A stretch of DNA of 42,937 bases from CAZADA01 sp964483775 (GCA_964483775.1 CAZADA010000007.1:1-42937), one strand, 5' to 3'. Positions 26,435 to 33,817 are shown, counted from the first letter of the stretch. Made by a program: numbers and translations. The notes: a model not told the origin generated them from the sequence alone.

Positions 26435-28098
26435 GCGGCCCCGCGCAACACCGGCGCAGCGGCCGGGGCGTCATCCTCGTCCTCGTCGGCGGTCTGCGGT
26501 TGGGCGAGCGCGGCCCTGGCGATGTCGGCGGCGCTGGGCGCTTCCCAGCTTGCATCCCAGACCGCCCCGTCCCCGCTCCACCCCGCACGGGTCGCGGAAG
26601 CGGCGATGATGGTGGCGCCGGTCGCATCGCCAATGTCGGCCAACATGGATGCAAACGCTGGATCAGCCGCTAAGGCGGGTTCGGCGATGAACATCACGCG
26701 CGGGTCATGGACAACGGCGCGCGCCAGGCGCAGGCGCGCCTCGCGGTCAGCGTCCAAGCCGGTGGGCTCGATGACGGCGTCCAGATCGCCCGGGACGAAC
26801 TCAAGACGCGCCAGGGCGACGGCGCGCACCAGGTCGTCATCGTTCGCGGTCGGCGCGCTGACGCGAAGATTGGCGCGGAGCGTGTCGCGGATCAGCGGTG
26901 CAGCTGGCGACACCCAACCAATGCGGCGGGCGCGATCGCGCGGGCGCAAATCATCCAGGCGCTCGAGGCCCAACCGCACCTGCGCGCCGCCGCGCATCAG
27001 CGCATCGACGCAGGCAAAGGCGGGGCGACCTGACTGGCTTTCGGTCACACGCACGATGGCGCGTGGTTTGGCCTCGAACTGATGAGCGTCCCCACCGGTG
27101 GCGGTCAGATCCAGCGTCACGCTGACCGGAAGGCCGTCACCGTTGGGCAGTTTGACCTCACCGGCCTGGCGTTCGGCGCGCCCGGCGCGGGCTTCGCGGC
27201 GCAAGATCGCCAAGCGTTGGCGGGCGGCGCGGTAGGCGATGAAACCATCCAGCCCCGTGGCCAGCGCGCCAAGCGCGGTGGTCAGCAAGCCAAGGGCGAA
27301 CAGATACGCAGCCCAACCGCCAACACCAGCCGGCGCAGCCATGCCTAAAGCCGCCAGCGCCACGCCGACAGGCGCAACCACGGCGAAAGGGGCGCGCAAG
27401 CCTTCGGCCCAGCGCCGGTGCGCCACAGCCGCGACGCGCAATTCTTCCCCGCGGCGTTTGGCGCGTTTTTGCGCGCGCCGGCGTGCGTCAAACCATGCAA
27501 GGGCCGGGGCGGCGAGCGCGATGTCACCCACCGTGGCCGACACCCGACCTCGAGCCCGGCGCAGCCCCCGCGTTAATCCGGCCAGAGGGCTCGCGACCGC
27601 CAGCATGATCAAGGCTGTGAACGCAAGGCTTGCCAACCCGAAGGTGAAGCCCGCCCAGCCAGCAGCGGTGTAGAGCGCCGCCAGAGCGGCCAGCGTGTTG
27701 GCGATCCCAACGGCCACAGCGGGCATGCCAATCGACACCCAATCACGCGCGGCGTTGACATCGCCGGTCATGCGCACAGTCAGGGTGCCCAGGCGACGGC
27801 GCTGGTGGTGGCTGGCGAGCACGGCGTGTTCGGCCAGGCGTGCGCGCAAGGCGTTGGACCAGCGCAGGCCAAAGTCCTCTGCGCTCACCGCGCGCAACCA
27901 GCCCAACACCACGACCGCCAAGCCCAGGCCCACCAGCATGGCCGCCGGGGGAATGGGCGAAACTCCCCGCTCGCCGGCGGTCAGCGCCAGGCGAATGGCT
28001 AGCGCGGCGCCGAACAGGACGAGCGCTTCAAGGCCGGTGAACGCGATCAGTCGCGCGAAAACGGCCCTGCGCCCGTTGGCGATGAGCCTTGGGGTCAC
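26431..28098 (-). CDS. ABC exporter-like protein with a degenerate, probably dead ATPase domain
   Basis: A 555-residue fusion of a type I exporter membrane domain (about residues 1-310) and a nucleotide-binding-like domain (about 325-535). The membrane domain has the usual RMTGDVNAARDWVSIGMP segment. The C-terminal domain keeps family order but loses the chemistry. At the Walker A position is VTESQSGRPAFACVDAL, with no GxxGxGK. The signature is LDADREARLRLARAVVHDP instead of LSGGQ. The Walker B is VMFIAEPAL, with Ala for the Asp, though Glu remains. There is no switch His. The start is GTG overlapping the previous stop (GTGA), which implies translational coupling to the MobB-like gene. The nearest active relatives are CydC-type half transporters. 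No partner half transporter is in the window. Confidence 0.75.
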   Translation of the reverse strand: MTPRLIANGRRAVFARLIAFTGLEALVLFGAALAIRLALTAGERGVSPIPPAAMLVGLGLAVVVLGWLRAVSAEDFGLRWSNALRARLAEHAVLASHHQRRRLGTLTVRMTGDVNAARDWVSIGMPAVAVGIANTLAALAALYTAAGWAGFTFGLASLAFTALIMLAVASPLAGLTRGLRRARGRVSATVGDIALAAPALAWFDARRRAQKRAKRRGEELRVAAVAHRRWAEGLRAPFAVVAPVGVALAALGMAAPAGVGGWAAYLFALGLLTTALGALATGLDGFIAYRAARQRLAILRREARAGRAERQAGEVKLPNGDGLPVSVTLDLTATGGDAHQFEAKPRAIVRVTESQSGRPAFACVDALMRGGAQVRLGLERLDDLRPRDRARRIGWVSPAAPLIRDTLRANLRVSAPTANDDDLVRAVALARLEFVPGDLDAVIEPTGLDADREARLRLARAVVHDPRVMFIAEPALAADPAFASMLADIGDATGATIIAASATRAGWSGDGAVWDASWEAPSAADIARAALAQPQTADEDEDDAPAAAPVLRGAA

Positions 28099-29198
28099 GC
28101 GGCGACCACTGACCCAGCGGCCACCGATCCAGCAACGAGGCCGGCTGGGGCGAGGGGCAGCGTTGCGTATTCATCGTGCAGCTGGACGGCGGTTGCCGCG
28201 TTACGCAGCTCATCGCGGGTAAAGCAGCGCGCACCGGTCGCAGCCTCGGCTTCGCGGGTGGCCAAGGGCGACATGGTCACGCATCCCGACACCCCAATGA
28301 GGCGGGCATGGCTGCGGATCCAGTCCGCGCCGACCACGGCGGAGGCGGCGCTTTCGGCGGCGTAGATGTAGCCGTCGACCAGTTCGTCCATCACGCCGCC
28401 GCTCACCAGCCAGCGGGTTTCGTTTTGGAAGACGCCGTCGGCGATCTCAAAGATCAGCGCATCGGCGCCGTCATCAATCAAGGCGTTGGCCAGCGTGCGG
28501 GCGATGCGCGCGAGCTCCTCATTGGAGGCTTTGTAGGTGGACACGCGGCCGGCGTCGGTGAAGTCGTAGGCGATGTGTGCGCCAGCGTCGCGCAGGCGCC
28601 ACAAATCGTTGCCCGAGCCGGTTCCGGTGATTTTGGCGGCTCCGACCTTGAACCCTGCTTTGGTGAAGCTGCGCACGAGCGACACTGCCGTTTCGGTCTT
28701 GCCGGCGTTCATGGAGCCACCAACGACAGCGATACCCAACGGACGCGACAGAACCCGGCCTTGCGACGCCATAAGGCCATAGCTGCGCACGTTGACCGGC
28801 GCGTCGTTGTCATCGACGAACAATCCAATGGGCTCGATCTTGGTGGCGTCTTTGATCCGGGCGGAGCGGCACAATTGTCGGGACGCAACACCGCCGCCGG
28901 CGACCAAGTCGCACGGCCCCAAGTCCGTCGGCACCTCGGCTTCGAACTGATCAGGGGCGTAACGATCGCCATAGGCGACGATGATTTCATCGCCTGTATA
29001 CAGGGCTGCTTTGCGACCGGTGGTGAGTTCCAAGCGGGTGTGGTTGCCGACTTGGGCGACGCGGGCGAGCACAAGGTCGCCCGACTGCGGGCGGCGCGCC
29101 TCGGTCGACAGAAATCTTAAGTCCGCATCGTCAATGTTGCGGGTGGTGAAGGCCCGTTTCGCCCCACGAACGCGGGCGGGTTCGACACTTCTCTTCAT
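28095..29198 (-). CDS. MobB/dethiobiotin-synthetase-like P-loop NTPase of unknown role
   Basis: A 367-residue protein with two parts. Residues 1-140 look like a beta-rich domain (SGDLVLARVAQVGNHTRLEL, GDEIIVAYGDRY). Residues 145-340 hold a P-loop NTPase: Walker A GGSMNAGKTETAVSLV, then KITGTGSGNDLWRLRDAGAH, which resembles the K...DSWRHREAGA stretch of MobB, and ADALIFEIADGVFQNET. It may be related to DUF1611 proteins. AAGGAG precedes the ATG. The gene is coupled to the pseudo-ABC gene by a 4-bp overlap. Because the ABC-like partner appears unable to bind ATP, this protein could supply the nucleotide chemistry. That idea is inference. No molybdopterin gene is nearby, so a cofactor role is unsupported. 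Confidence 0.7.
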   Translation of the reverse strand: MKRSVEPARVRGAKRAFTTRNIDDADLRFLSTEARRPQSGDLVLARVAQVGNHTRLELTTGRKAALYTGDEIIVAYGDRYAPDQFEAEVPTDLGPCDLVAGGGVASRQLCRSARIKDATKIEPIGLFVDDNDAPVNVRSYGLMASQGRVLSRPLGIAVVGGSMNAGKTETAVSLVRSFTKAGFKVGAAKITGTGSGNDLWRLRDAGAHIAYDFTDAGRVSTYKASNEELARIARTLANALIDDGADALIFEIADGVFQNETRWLVSGGVMDELVDGYIYAAESAASAVVGADWIRSHARLIGVSGCVTMSPLATREAEAATGARCFTRDELRNAATAVQLHDEYATLPLAPAGLVAGSVAAGSVVAA

Positions 29199-29492
29199 GA
29201 CACCTTCTCCTTATAGCGCCAGTCACACGCCGCCGTGGTGGCGGCAGGCGCTTAACGTGGCGCGGAAGTATCGCTCTCTCTCTGAATTGAAGCTGAACCG
29301 GGGCGGACTGTAGTCTTTGTCGTGATTTCTTAGTTCGGTTGCGTTCAGGTTCACTGGTCGCCAAATGGAAGTAAGCGCCACTTAAGTACAGCTTATGTCT
29401 TCGCAAGTCGCGGCGATCGCGATTGTGCACGTGCGAAGCGTTGGGGCGAGGCGCGGCGCCGTCGCCCCCTCGTCGGAGCACCTGGGCGGACT
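29199..29492. promoter_or_regulatory. Divergent promoter region with a TTAA dyad
   Basis: At 29371-29396 the bases GTAAGC GCCAC TTAA GTACA GCTTAT form an imperfect dyad. Each strand reads TTAA-N7-TTAY/TTAT, one base short of a full CtrA box. Another hairpin, GGGGCGA (29443-29449) with TCGCCCC (29462-29468), lies in the leader of the histone deacetylase-family gene. Three GTTC repeats (29333-29352) do not have LexA spacing. Confidence 0.4.
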
Positions 29493-30446
29493 ATGGTTGA
29501 GCGTATGGTTGCGCCGTTTGTGTTCCATCCCGCCTATGTCGCTGAGGGCCTCGGGCCTCACCATCGCTTTCCGATGGGCAAGTTCGCTCGCTTGGCCGAA
29601 GTGTTGGTGGAAGACGGCGTTGTGGCCAAGGACGGCTTTGTGACCCCCCTGCCCGCCCCTGCGCGTTGGCTCGAATTGGCGCACACGCCGGCTTACGTCG
29701 ACGCGGTGCTGCGTTCGCAGGTGGATCCCGCCGTGGCGCGGCGCATCGGCTTTCCGATGATCCCCAGCGTGGCGCGTCGCTCCGCGGCGGCGACGGGGGG
29801 CACCGTGCTTACCGCCCGCCTGGCCTTGGAGCATGGCGTCGCCTGCAACACCGCCGGCGGCAGCCACCACGCCGACCGGGACGGAGGCGCCGGCTTTTGT
29901 GTGTTCAATGATGTCGCTGTGGCGGCCTTGGTGTTGTTGCACGAAGGGGTGATCAGCAACGCCTTGATCATCGACTGCGACGTCCACCAAGGCGACGGCA
30001 CGGCGCGAATCTTTCAGGACATGGCCGAAGTGCGCACGGTCTCCCTGCACTGCGAGAAAAATTGGCCGCACCGCAAGGCGGTGAGCGATCGGGACATGGC
30101 TTTGCCCACAGGCCTCGGTGATGCGGCCTATCTGGAGGTGCTCGCCTATGTGTTGGACGAAGAACTCAGCCGGTCGTGGGATTTGGTGTTCTACAATGCG
30201 GGCGTGGATCCGCACGTCGATGATCGGCTCGGGCTGCTTGCGCTGAGTGATGCCGGCCTTGCCGCGCGCGATACGATGGTGCTGCGCGCGTGCTGGCGGT
30301 GCGCGGCACCAGTCGCTGCGGTGCTGGGCGGGGGCTATGACCGGGACGTCACGCGCCTCGCCCGCCGTCACGCTCAACTGCACAAAGCCGCCCTCGCGAT
30401 GACGGGCGGCGAACGGCTTGACTTTGGGCTTAACGATGACGGTTAG
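29493..30446 (+). CDS. Histone deacetylase-family (acetylpolyamine amidohydrolase-like) enzyme
   Basis: A 317-residue zinc hydrolase of the arginase/deacetylase fold. The active-site His pair is in AGGSHHADRDGGAGFCVFND, the zinc Asp and His are in IIDCDVHQGDGTARIF, and the second zinc Asp in YNAGVDPHVDDRLG. The last block GGGYDRDVTRLARRH fits the family. In bacteria such enzymes remove acetyl groups from small amines, polyamines or proteins. No chromatin role is implied. A start at 29508 (MVAPFVFHPAY) would fit the fold equally well. It reads away from the MobB-like gene and is convergent with the UrcA gene, across a strong hairpin. Confidence 0.92.
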   Translation: MVERMVAPFVFHPAYVAEGLGPHHRFPMGKFARLAEVLVEDGVVAKDGFVTPLPAPARWLELAHTPAYVDAVLRSQVDPAVARRIGFPMIPSVARRSAAATGGTVLTARLALEHGVACNTAGGSHHADRDGGAGFCVFNDVAVAALVLLHEGVISNALIIDCDVHQGDGTARIFQDMAEVRTVSLHCEKNWPHRKAVSDRDMALPTGLGDAAYLEVLAYVLDEELSRSWDLVFYNAGVDPHVDDRLGLLALSDAGLAARDTMVLRACWRCAAPVAAVLGGGYDRDVTRLARRHAQLHKAALAMTGGERLDFGLNDDG

Positions 30447-30473
30447 GCCCGGCGAACGCCTGTCCGCCGGGCC
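30446..30473. terminator. Strong hairpin between deacetylase-like and UrcA genes
   Basis: GGCCCGGCG and CGCCGGGCC form a perfect 9-bp stem with a 10-base loop, starting on the last base of the deacetylase stop and ending 27 bases from the UrcA stop. It is suited to end both convergent transcripts; no T-run follows. Confidence 0.55.
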
Positions 30474-30500
30474 GACCAACCGATAAATCCGCGCTTGTGT

Positions 30501-30842
30501 TTACGCGTTGTTTTGGCGGCGCAGCTGCGCGAGGTAACGACGACGCTCGCCGCGGTTTTCGTGCATGGCCGTGAGGTATGGGTTGTCCACCGCGGCGACG
30601 ACTTGGTTCACCAGGTCGTTGGTGCACAGCCGACGCTCGCGACGTTGCTGCAGGGTGAGGCGTTGACCTGATGTGCGGCACACATCCCAGGCTTCATCTT
30701 GTAAACGCTGATGCTCGGCGGCTGCGGCGAGCATGGTGCTTGGCCGCTCGAGCGTGAACTCCAAGGTGTAGGTTTCTTCCGCTAGGGCCGGGGCTGTGGC
30801 GAAGGTGATGGCGGCGAATGCTGAAGCGATGACCGAACGCAT
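30501..30842 (-). CDS. UrcA-family secreted protein (copy 1)
   Basis: A 113-residue protein with a clear signal peptide (MRSVIASAFAAITFATAPAL, cleavage after ALA). The mature part has the two conserved Cys of the UrcA family: AWDVCRTSGQRLTLQQRRE and RRLCTNDLVNQVV, which probably form a disulfide in the periplasm. UrcA proteins are common in sphingomonads and Hyphomonadaceae and have no known function. GGGAGACAT lies before the ATG. A perfect 26-bp inverted repeat lies 36 bp upstream. It is paralogous to the UrcA gene at 31378-31719, of identical length. Confidence 0.88.
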   Translation of the reverse strand: MRSVIASAFAAITFATAPALAEETYTLEFTLERPSTMLAAAAEHQRLQDEAWDVCRTSGQRLTLQQRRERRLCTNDLVNQVVAAVDNPYLTAMHENRGERRRYLAQLRRQNNA

Positions 30843-30877
30843 GATATGTCTCCCTTTATTGGACGTCCGCTGGCCGC

Positions 30878-30903
30878 GAACGATGTTCAGTTAAACATCG
30901 TTC
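30878..30903. repeat. Perfect 10-bp-arm inverted repeat upstream of UrcA copy 1
   Basis: GAACGATGTT, loop CAGTTA, AACATCGTTC: a perfect dyad placed 36-61 bp before the UrcA start. It could be an operator or a hairpin in the mRNA leader. Its right side includes TTAA-N7-TCAA, one base from a CtrA box. It does not fit a terminator for a plus-strand gene, because none is upstream. Confidence 0.6.
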
Positions 30904-31180
30904 AAAATATTTTCTAGCAGTTTTTTCTGAAATATTTGTAATGACTCAAGATTTTATTTAATAAACATAGGGCACGGCCACTCTCATCAAGACAGGACGA
31001 GAGCGCTGAGTCGGTCATTACTTTTTATTGCTTGCCCGAGGGTGCAGCTAGCCTCACCTCCCTGACGCAATGTCAGGGATGCAACCACTCAACACCCCAC
31101 GCACAAACGCGCGGCGACCCGGAAACCGGATCGCACGCAACGTAGATGACGCAATACCAACGCTGGATGAACGCTGTGGC
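30904..31180. promoter_or_regulatory. AT-rich intergenic stretch with several hairpins
   Basis: 30900-30970 is strikingly AT-rich for this genome, including the odd-length palindrome TTTATT-T-AATAAA (30953-30965), and probably holds the promoter of UrcA copy 1. Two more hairpins follow: TCCCTGAC-GCAAT-GTCAGGGA (31059-31079, perfect 8-bp stem) and GCGACCCGG-AAA-CCGGATCGC (31114-31134, one mismatch). The latter two lie just after the small lipoprotein gene on its strand and could end its transcript, though T-runs are missing. Confidence 0.5.
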
Positions 31181-31306
31181 CTAGGCCTGGCTGGTTGGGC
31201 GTTCTTGATCAACGATGGCGGCGTTGTGGTAGGCGTTAAGGCCGCCTGTGGTGGCGCACGCCGACATCAAAGCCGCCAAAATCACGACACTCGCAAAGCG
31301 CTTCAT
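31181..31306 (-). CDS. Small lipoprotein, 41 residues
   Basis: This gene is easily missed because it is so short. It reads MKRFASVVILAALMSACATT, then GGLNAYHNAAIVDQERPTSQ and Ala before the stop TAG. The n-region KR, hydrophobic core and lipobox LMSAC predict a lipid-anchored peptide with Cys17 at the mature N-terminus. That leaves only about 25 mature residues, as in entericidin-like lipoproteins, though the sequence is not a clear match. GGGGGA lies 5 bases before the ATG, at the end of a tandem repeat. It sits between the two UrcA genes on their strand, so a shared function in the envelope is plausible but unproven. Confidence 0.78.
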   Translation of the reverse strand: MKRFASVVILAALMSACATTGGLNAYHNAAIVDQERPTSQA

Positions 31307-31312
31307 GGCATC

Positions 31313-31332
31313 CCCCATAGGGCCCCATAGGG
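31313..31332. repeat. Two tandem 10-bp repeats over the ribosome site of the small lipoprotein gene
   Basis: CCCCATAGGG occurs twice without spacing, directly before the small lipoprotein ATG. On the mRNA strand this is CCCTATGGGG twice, so each unit can fold on itself (CCC-TAT-GGG) and the second can mask the GGGGGA ribosome site. Confidence 0.6.
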
Positions 31333-31334
31333 AT

Positions 31335-31363
31335 CGTCGCTGCCGCGCTTGGCCGCAGCGACG
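31335..31363. terminator. Hairpin between UrcA copy 2 and the small lipoprotein gene
   Basis: CGTCGCTGC and GCAGCGACG form a perfect 9-bp stem with an 11-base loop, 14 bases after the UrcA copy 2 stop. It is a partial terminator or a processing site between the two genes. Confidence 0.55.
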
Positions 31364-31377
31364 TTCCGAAGGGTTGT

Positions 31378-31719
31378 TTACTGGGTAACCGTTTCGTTTT
31401 CGCGAGCGGCGAAAATCGAGGTCGACGCTTCGGTGTGAACCGCCGTCAAGGTCGGACGGTTGGCTTCAGCGATGACCGATGCGACCAAGTCGCTGGCGCA
31501 CTCGCGCGCGGCTTGACGTTCTTGCAGGGTCAAACGGCCCGTCGTGGCGCATGCGTCCAGAGCGCGACGCTCCAGGTCGCCATAAACGGCCTGAGCACCT
31601 TCGATGGTTTGCGCTTGGGTCGCATCAAACTCAAAGGTGAAATCGATTTCGTCTTGGGCTGCGGCCGGCAAAGCGATGGCGGCCAGGGCGGTGCAAGCTG
31701 CAAAAATCGTGCGGGTCAT
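31378..31719 (-). CDS. UrcA-family secreted protein (copy 2)
   Basis: A 113-residue UrcA paralogue with signal peptide MTRTIFAACTALAAIALPAA (cleavage after AAAQ). The mature part aligns with copy 1 through DACATTGRLTLQERQAARECA and SDLVASVIAEA, with both conserved Cys. The tails diverge. AAGGAG lies 9 bases before the ATG, the best ribosome site of the cluster. It is the first gene of the minus-strand row UrcA2, small lipoprotein, UrcA1. It is preceded by 582 bp with no gene. Confidence 0.88.
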   Translation of the reverse strand: MTRTIFAACTALAAIALPAAAQDEIDFTFEFDATQAQTIEGAQAVYGDLERRALDACATTGRLTLQERQAARECASDLVASVIAEANRPTLTAVHTEASTSIFAARENETVTQ

Positions 31720-32301
31720 GGTGTGTCTCCTTCAATGACCGGTGAAGCGCTCTTGTTGTCTCGGCGCTTGATCAGAGTGGTACGGCGGGGCGACGATTCA
31801 CGCAACAAGGAATATGCGCTGAATTCGTGAAATTTTGGATAGGATTGCAAATCTGGGCTCGCATTAAGCATATCATGCCGCATTATGACGCAGTCACGGC
31901 ATAACCTGTTAACTTGTGATTGCAATTTGACCTGCAGCGCGATGGGTTTGCGCGACGCAGCATGTCGGGTCTTGGACGCGCGGGACGCGGCTTGGCGTCG
32001 CGCCGAACGCGTACACCCGCCCTGGTGGTGCAGCACAAACGGTGCGGGTGTCGCAGCGATGATGGGGAATGCGGGCTCGCTCAGCTGTTAAGCTGGCGGG
32101 AGCCGACAGGCATGGGCGTTATCCTCGTTTCGACCGACTGCGCCGTTGTGTGTTTCTTGATCAGCGCCAGAGGGTTATGGCCCATTTATCCTGCGTTCAG
32201 GATGACAATGCGGTAAGGTGGACACATTGTCATCTTGCCGTAACTTGAACTTTCAGAACGGTTATTTCGTTTCAACCGGAGCTGAGGCGCTGGCGCGACG
32301 A
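31720..32301. other. 582-bp gene-free, structured intergenic region
   Basis: No convincing ORF lies here. Inverted repeats stand out. GCGCGACGC (31950-31958) pairs with GCGTCGCGC (31995-32003); ACACCCGC (32013-32020) with GCGGGTGT (32044-32051); a branched hairpin GGCTC...CAGCT-GTTA-AGCTG...GAGCC lies at 32074-32104; ATCCTG-CGTT-CAGGAT at 32188-32203; and GATGACAATG (32201-32210) pairs with CATTGTCATC (32225-32234). The left third is AT-richer and should hold the UrcA copy 2 promoter. The block 31940-32104 could be a small RNA. I recognise no known RNA family. Confidence 0.45.
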
Positions 32302-32703
32302 CTAGCTCGGCTCTCGGCGCATCAGTTTGGCGACGACGGGGCGGAACGGCAAAAACATCCGATAGCCGAGCTCCAACATCCATATCACTGGCGGGGCGCT
32401 GGCGATGGGCGCGACATGACGCCACCCAGGCAACTGGCGCCACACCTCGACGAACGCGCGCGCGCCTGACACCACGCGGCCATCGGCCCGGCGGACGTGG
32501 AGCCGCTTGAGGGCTGCCTCTTGGGTGAGGCCCGCCTCAGCAAGGTCAGCGGCGGTCCGTGGATCGGCGGCGTCGCAGAAGCGGATCCGGCCATCGGCGT
32601 CCGTGCGGCGATAATACGCCACCTCTTGGGAGCACAACGGGCACGCGCCGTCATGAAACATGGTGACGGGATGAGGCGTCGGACCTGGGTTTTCGTCTTT
32701 CAT
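32302..32703 (-). CDS. DUF393 thiol-disulfide oxidoreductase-like protein
   Basis: About 133 residues from MKDENPGPTPHPVTMFHDGA; an open extension to 32820 lies over the neighbouring gene and is rejected. The thioredoxin-like CxxC motif is DGACPLCSQEVAYYRRTD (CPLC), then RFCDAADPRTAADLA and VRRADGRVVSGARAFVEVWR, the standard DUF393/DCC pattern. Members are predicted thiol-disulfide oxidoreductases of unknown substrate. It starts 10 bp after the AbrB-family gene ends, with GAGG close to the ATG, so the two form an operon. Confidence 0.87.
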   Translation of the reverse strand: MKDENPGPTPHPVTMFHDGACPLCSQEVAYYRRTDADGRIRFCDAADPRTAADLAEAGLTQEAALKRLHVRRADGRVVSGARAFVEVWRQLPGWRHVAPIASAPPVIWMLELGYRMFLPFRPVVAKLMRREPS

Positions 32704-32713
32704 GACCTCACAC

Positions 32714-33817
32714 TTAGGTCGCGTCTCGGCCGGCGTCAGGGGGCGGCGCATTGGTCGCAGGCGGCCCTGAATCAGCGCGCGGCCCGGCCAATCGGGCAAA
32801 CAGAGGCGGCAACACAACAATCAACGCCAATATCCGCACCACATGCGCTGCGCCAACCAGGGCCGGCTCCAGCGCCAAGGCCGCGGCGAGCGCGATCATG
32901 ACCTCAAAGCCGCCGGGCGCGTAAGCAAGGGCAAGAGCGGGAAACGCGACCGCGGCGATGTGGGCGATCATCCACGCCACGGCGAGGGCGGCGCCCAACA
33001 TGACCGTTGTGCCCAGCACGATCACGCCCAGATCCCGGCGCCAGTGTGGTGCGCCCCCTCCGCCGCCCATACCCGTGGCGGCCACAGCGCCCAACACCAC
33101 CAGCGACGCGTTGAACGCAAACGGATGCGGGGATCCATCGTTTACGCCGGCCAGAGCGAGCCCTGCTGCGGCCACGGCGGGGCCAACAAGCCATGCGACG
33201 GGGGCTCTGATCGCGTGCAAAGCCGCCGCTGCGCTGACGCCAGCCGCGGTGGCGATCACGGCCTCTGGCGGCGTCCAGATGTCGAGGTCGCTCGCCGCCG
33301 GGGCCGTGGACGAAAACGCCAGCGGAACAACGACGATCAAGACTCCCAGCCGCAGGGCCTGGGCCATCATGACCCGTCCCATGTCGACCCGTGCGTCCTG
33401 GGCGGCGACGAGAATGTATGACAAAGCTCCCGGCGCGGCGGCCAGAAAGGCTGTTTGTGGGTCCCAGCGCGCGGCCCGGCGATAAACCAAATACCCCATC
33501 GCCATAGCGCTTATCGTGGCGGCGGCCAGCCCCAGCGCGATCATGGGCAGTTGCGCGATGCGGTTGGCGGTTTCGGGTGTGAGCGCCGAACCGATCTGCA
33601 GGCCGAGCGCCACCAGCGCGGCATGACGCACGGGCGAGGCGATGCGCAAGGTGGTGCGGCGTCCAACAATTCCCACCATCACAGCAGCGCCCAACAGCCA
33701 TGGCAGGGGCAAGCTGAGCGCAACAAACAGCCCTGCGCCGAGCCCCGCCACCACAAGCGTTTTGCATGAGATCAGCACGTCACGGGTCGCCGCGCGCGCC
33801 CAAACTGGCCTATGCAT
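32714..33817 (-). CDS. AbrB-family membrane protein (duplicated AbrB transporter-like)
   Basis: A 367-residue protein with about ten hydrophobic segments in two similar halves. The N-terminal half has SLPLPWLLGAAVMVGIVG and ARWDPQTAFLAAAPGALSYI; the second half has APVAWLVGPAVAAAG and ALAYAPGGFEVMIALAAAL. The APGALSYI/APGGFEVM pair is the mark of the AbrB/YdaH-like family, often labelled ammonia monooxygenase by mistake. No oxygenase residues are present. The family is probably a transporter and its substrate is unknown. The start lies in a direct repeat shared with the divergent oxidoreductase. Confidence 0.83.
   Translation of the reverse strand: MHRPVWARAATRDVLISCKTLVVAGLGAGLFVALSLPLPWLLGAAVMVGIVGRRTTLRIASPVRHAALVALGLQIGSALTPETANRIAQLPMIALGLAAATISAMAMGYLVYRRAARWDPQTAFLAAAPGALSYILVAAQDARVDMGRVMMAQALRLGVLIVVVPLAFSSTAPAASDLDIWTPPEAVIATAAGVSAAAALHAIRAPVAWLVGPAVAAAGLALAGVNDGSPHPFAFNASLVVLGAVAATGMGGGGGAPHWRRDLGVIVLGTTVMLGAALAVAWMIAHIAAVAFPALALAYAPGGFEVMIALAAALALEPALVGAAHVVRILALIVVLPPLFARLAGPRADSGPPATNAPPPDAGRDAT

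Noticed and set aside
29333..29352. Three GTTC repeats resembling alphaproteobacterial LexA boxes
   Set aside because: The LexA site needs GTTC-N7-GTTC. The spacings here are 6 and 2 bases.
31716..32036. Minus-strand frame upstream of UrcA copy 2
   Set aside because: The composition is not protein-like, it overlaps the UrcA start region, and it lies over the structured intergenic stretch.
32201..32240. H-type pseudoknot from the two interleaved arm pairs
   Set aside because: A 10-bp first stem with no connecting loop before the last arm is not sterically possible, so the pairings are alternatives.
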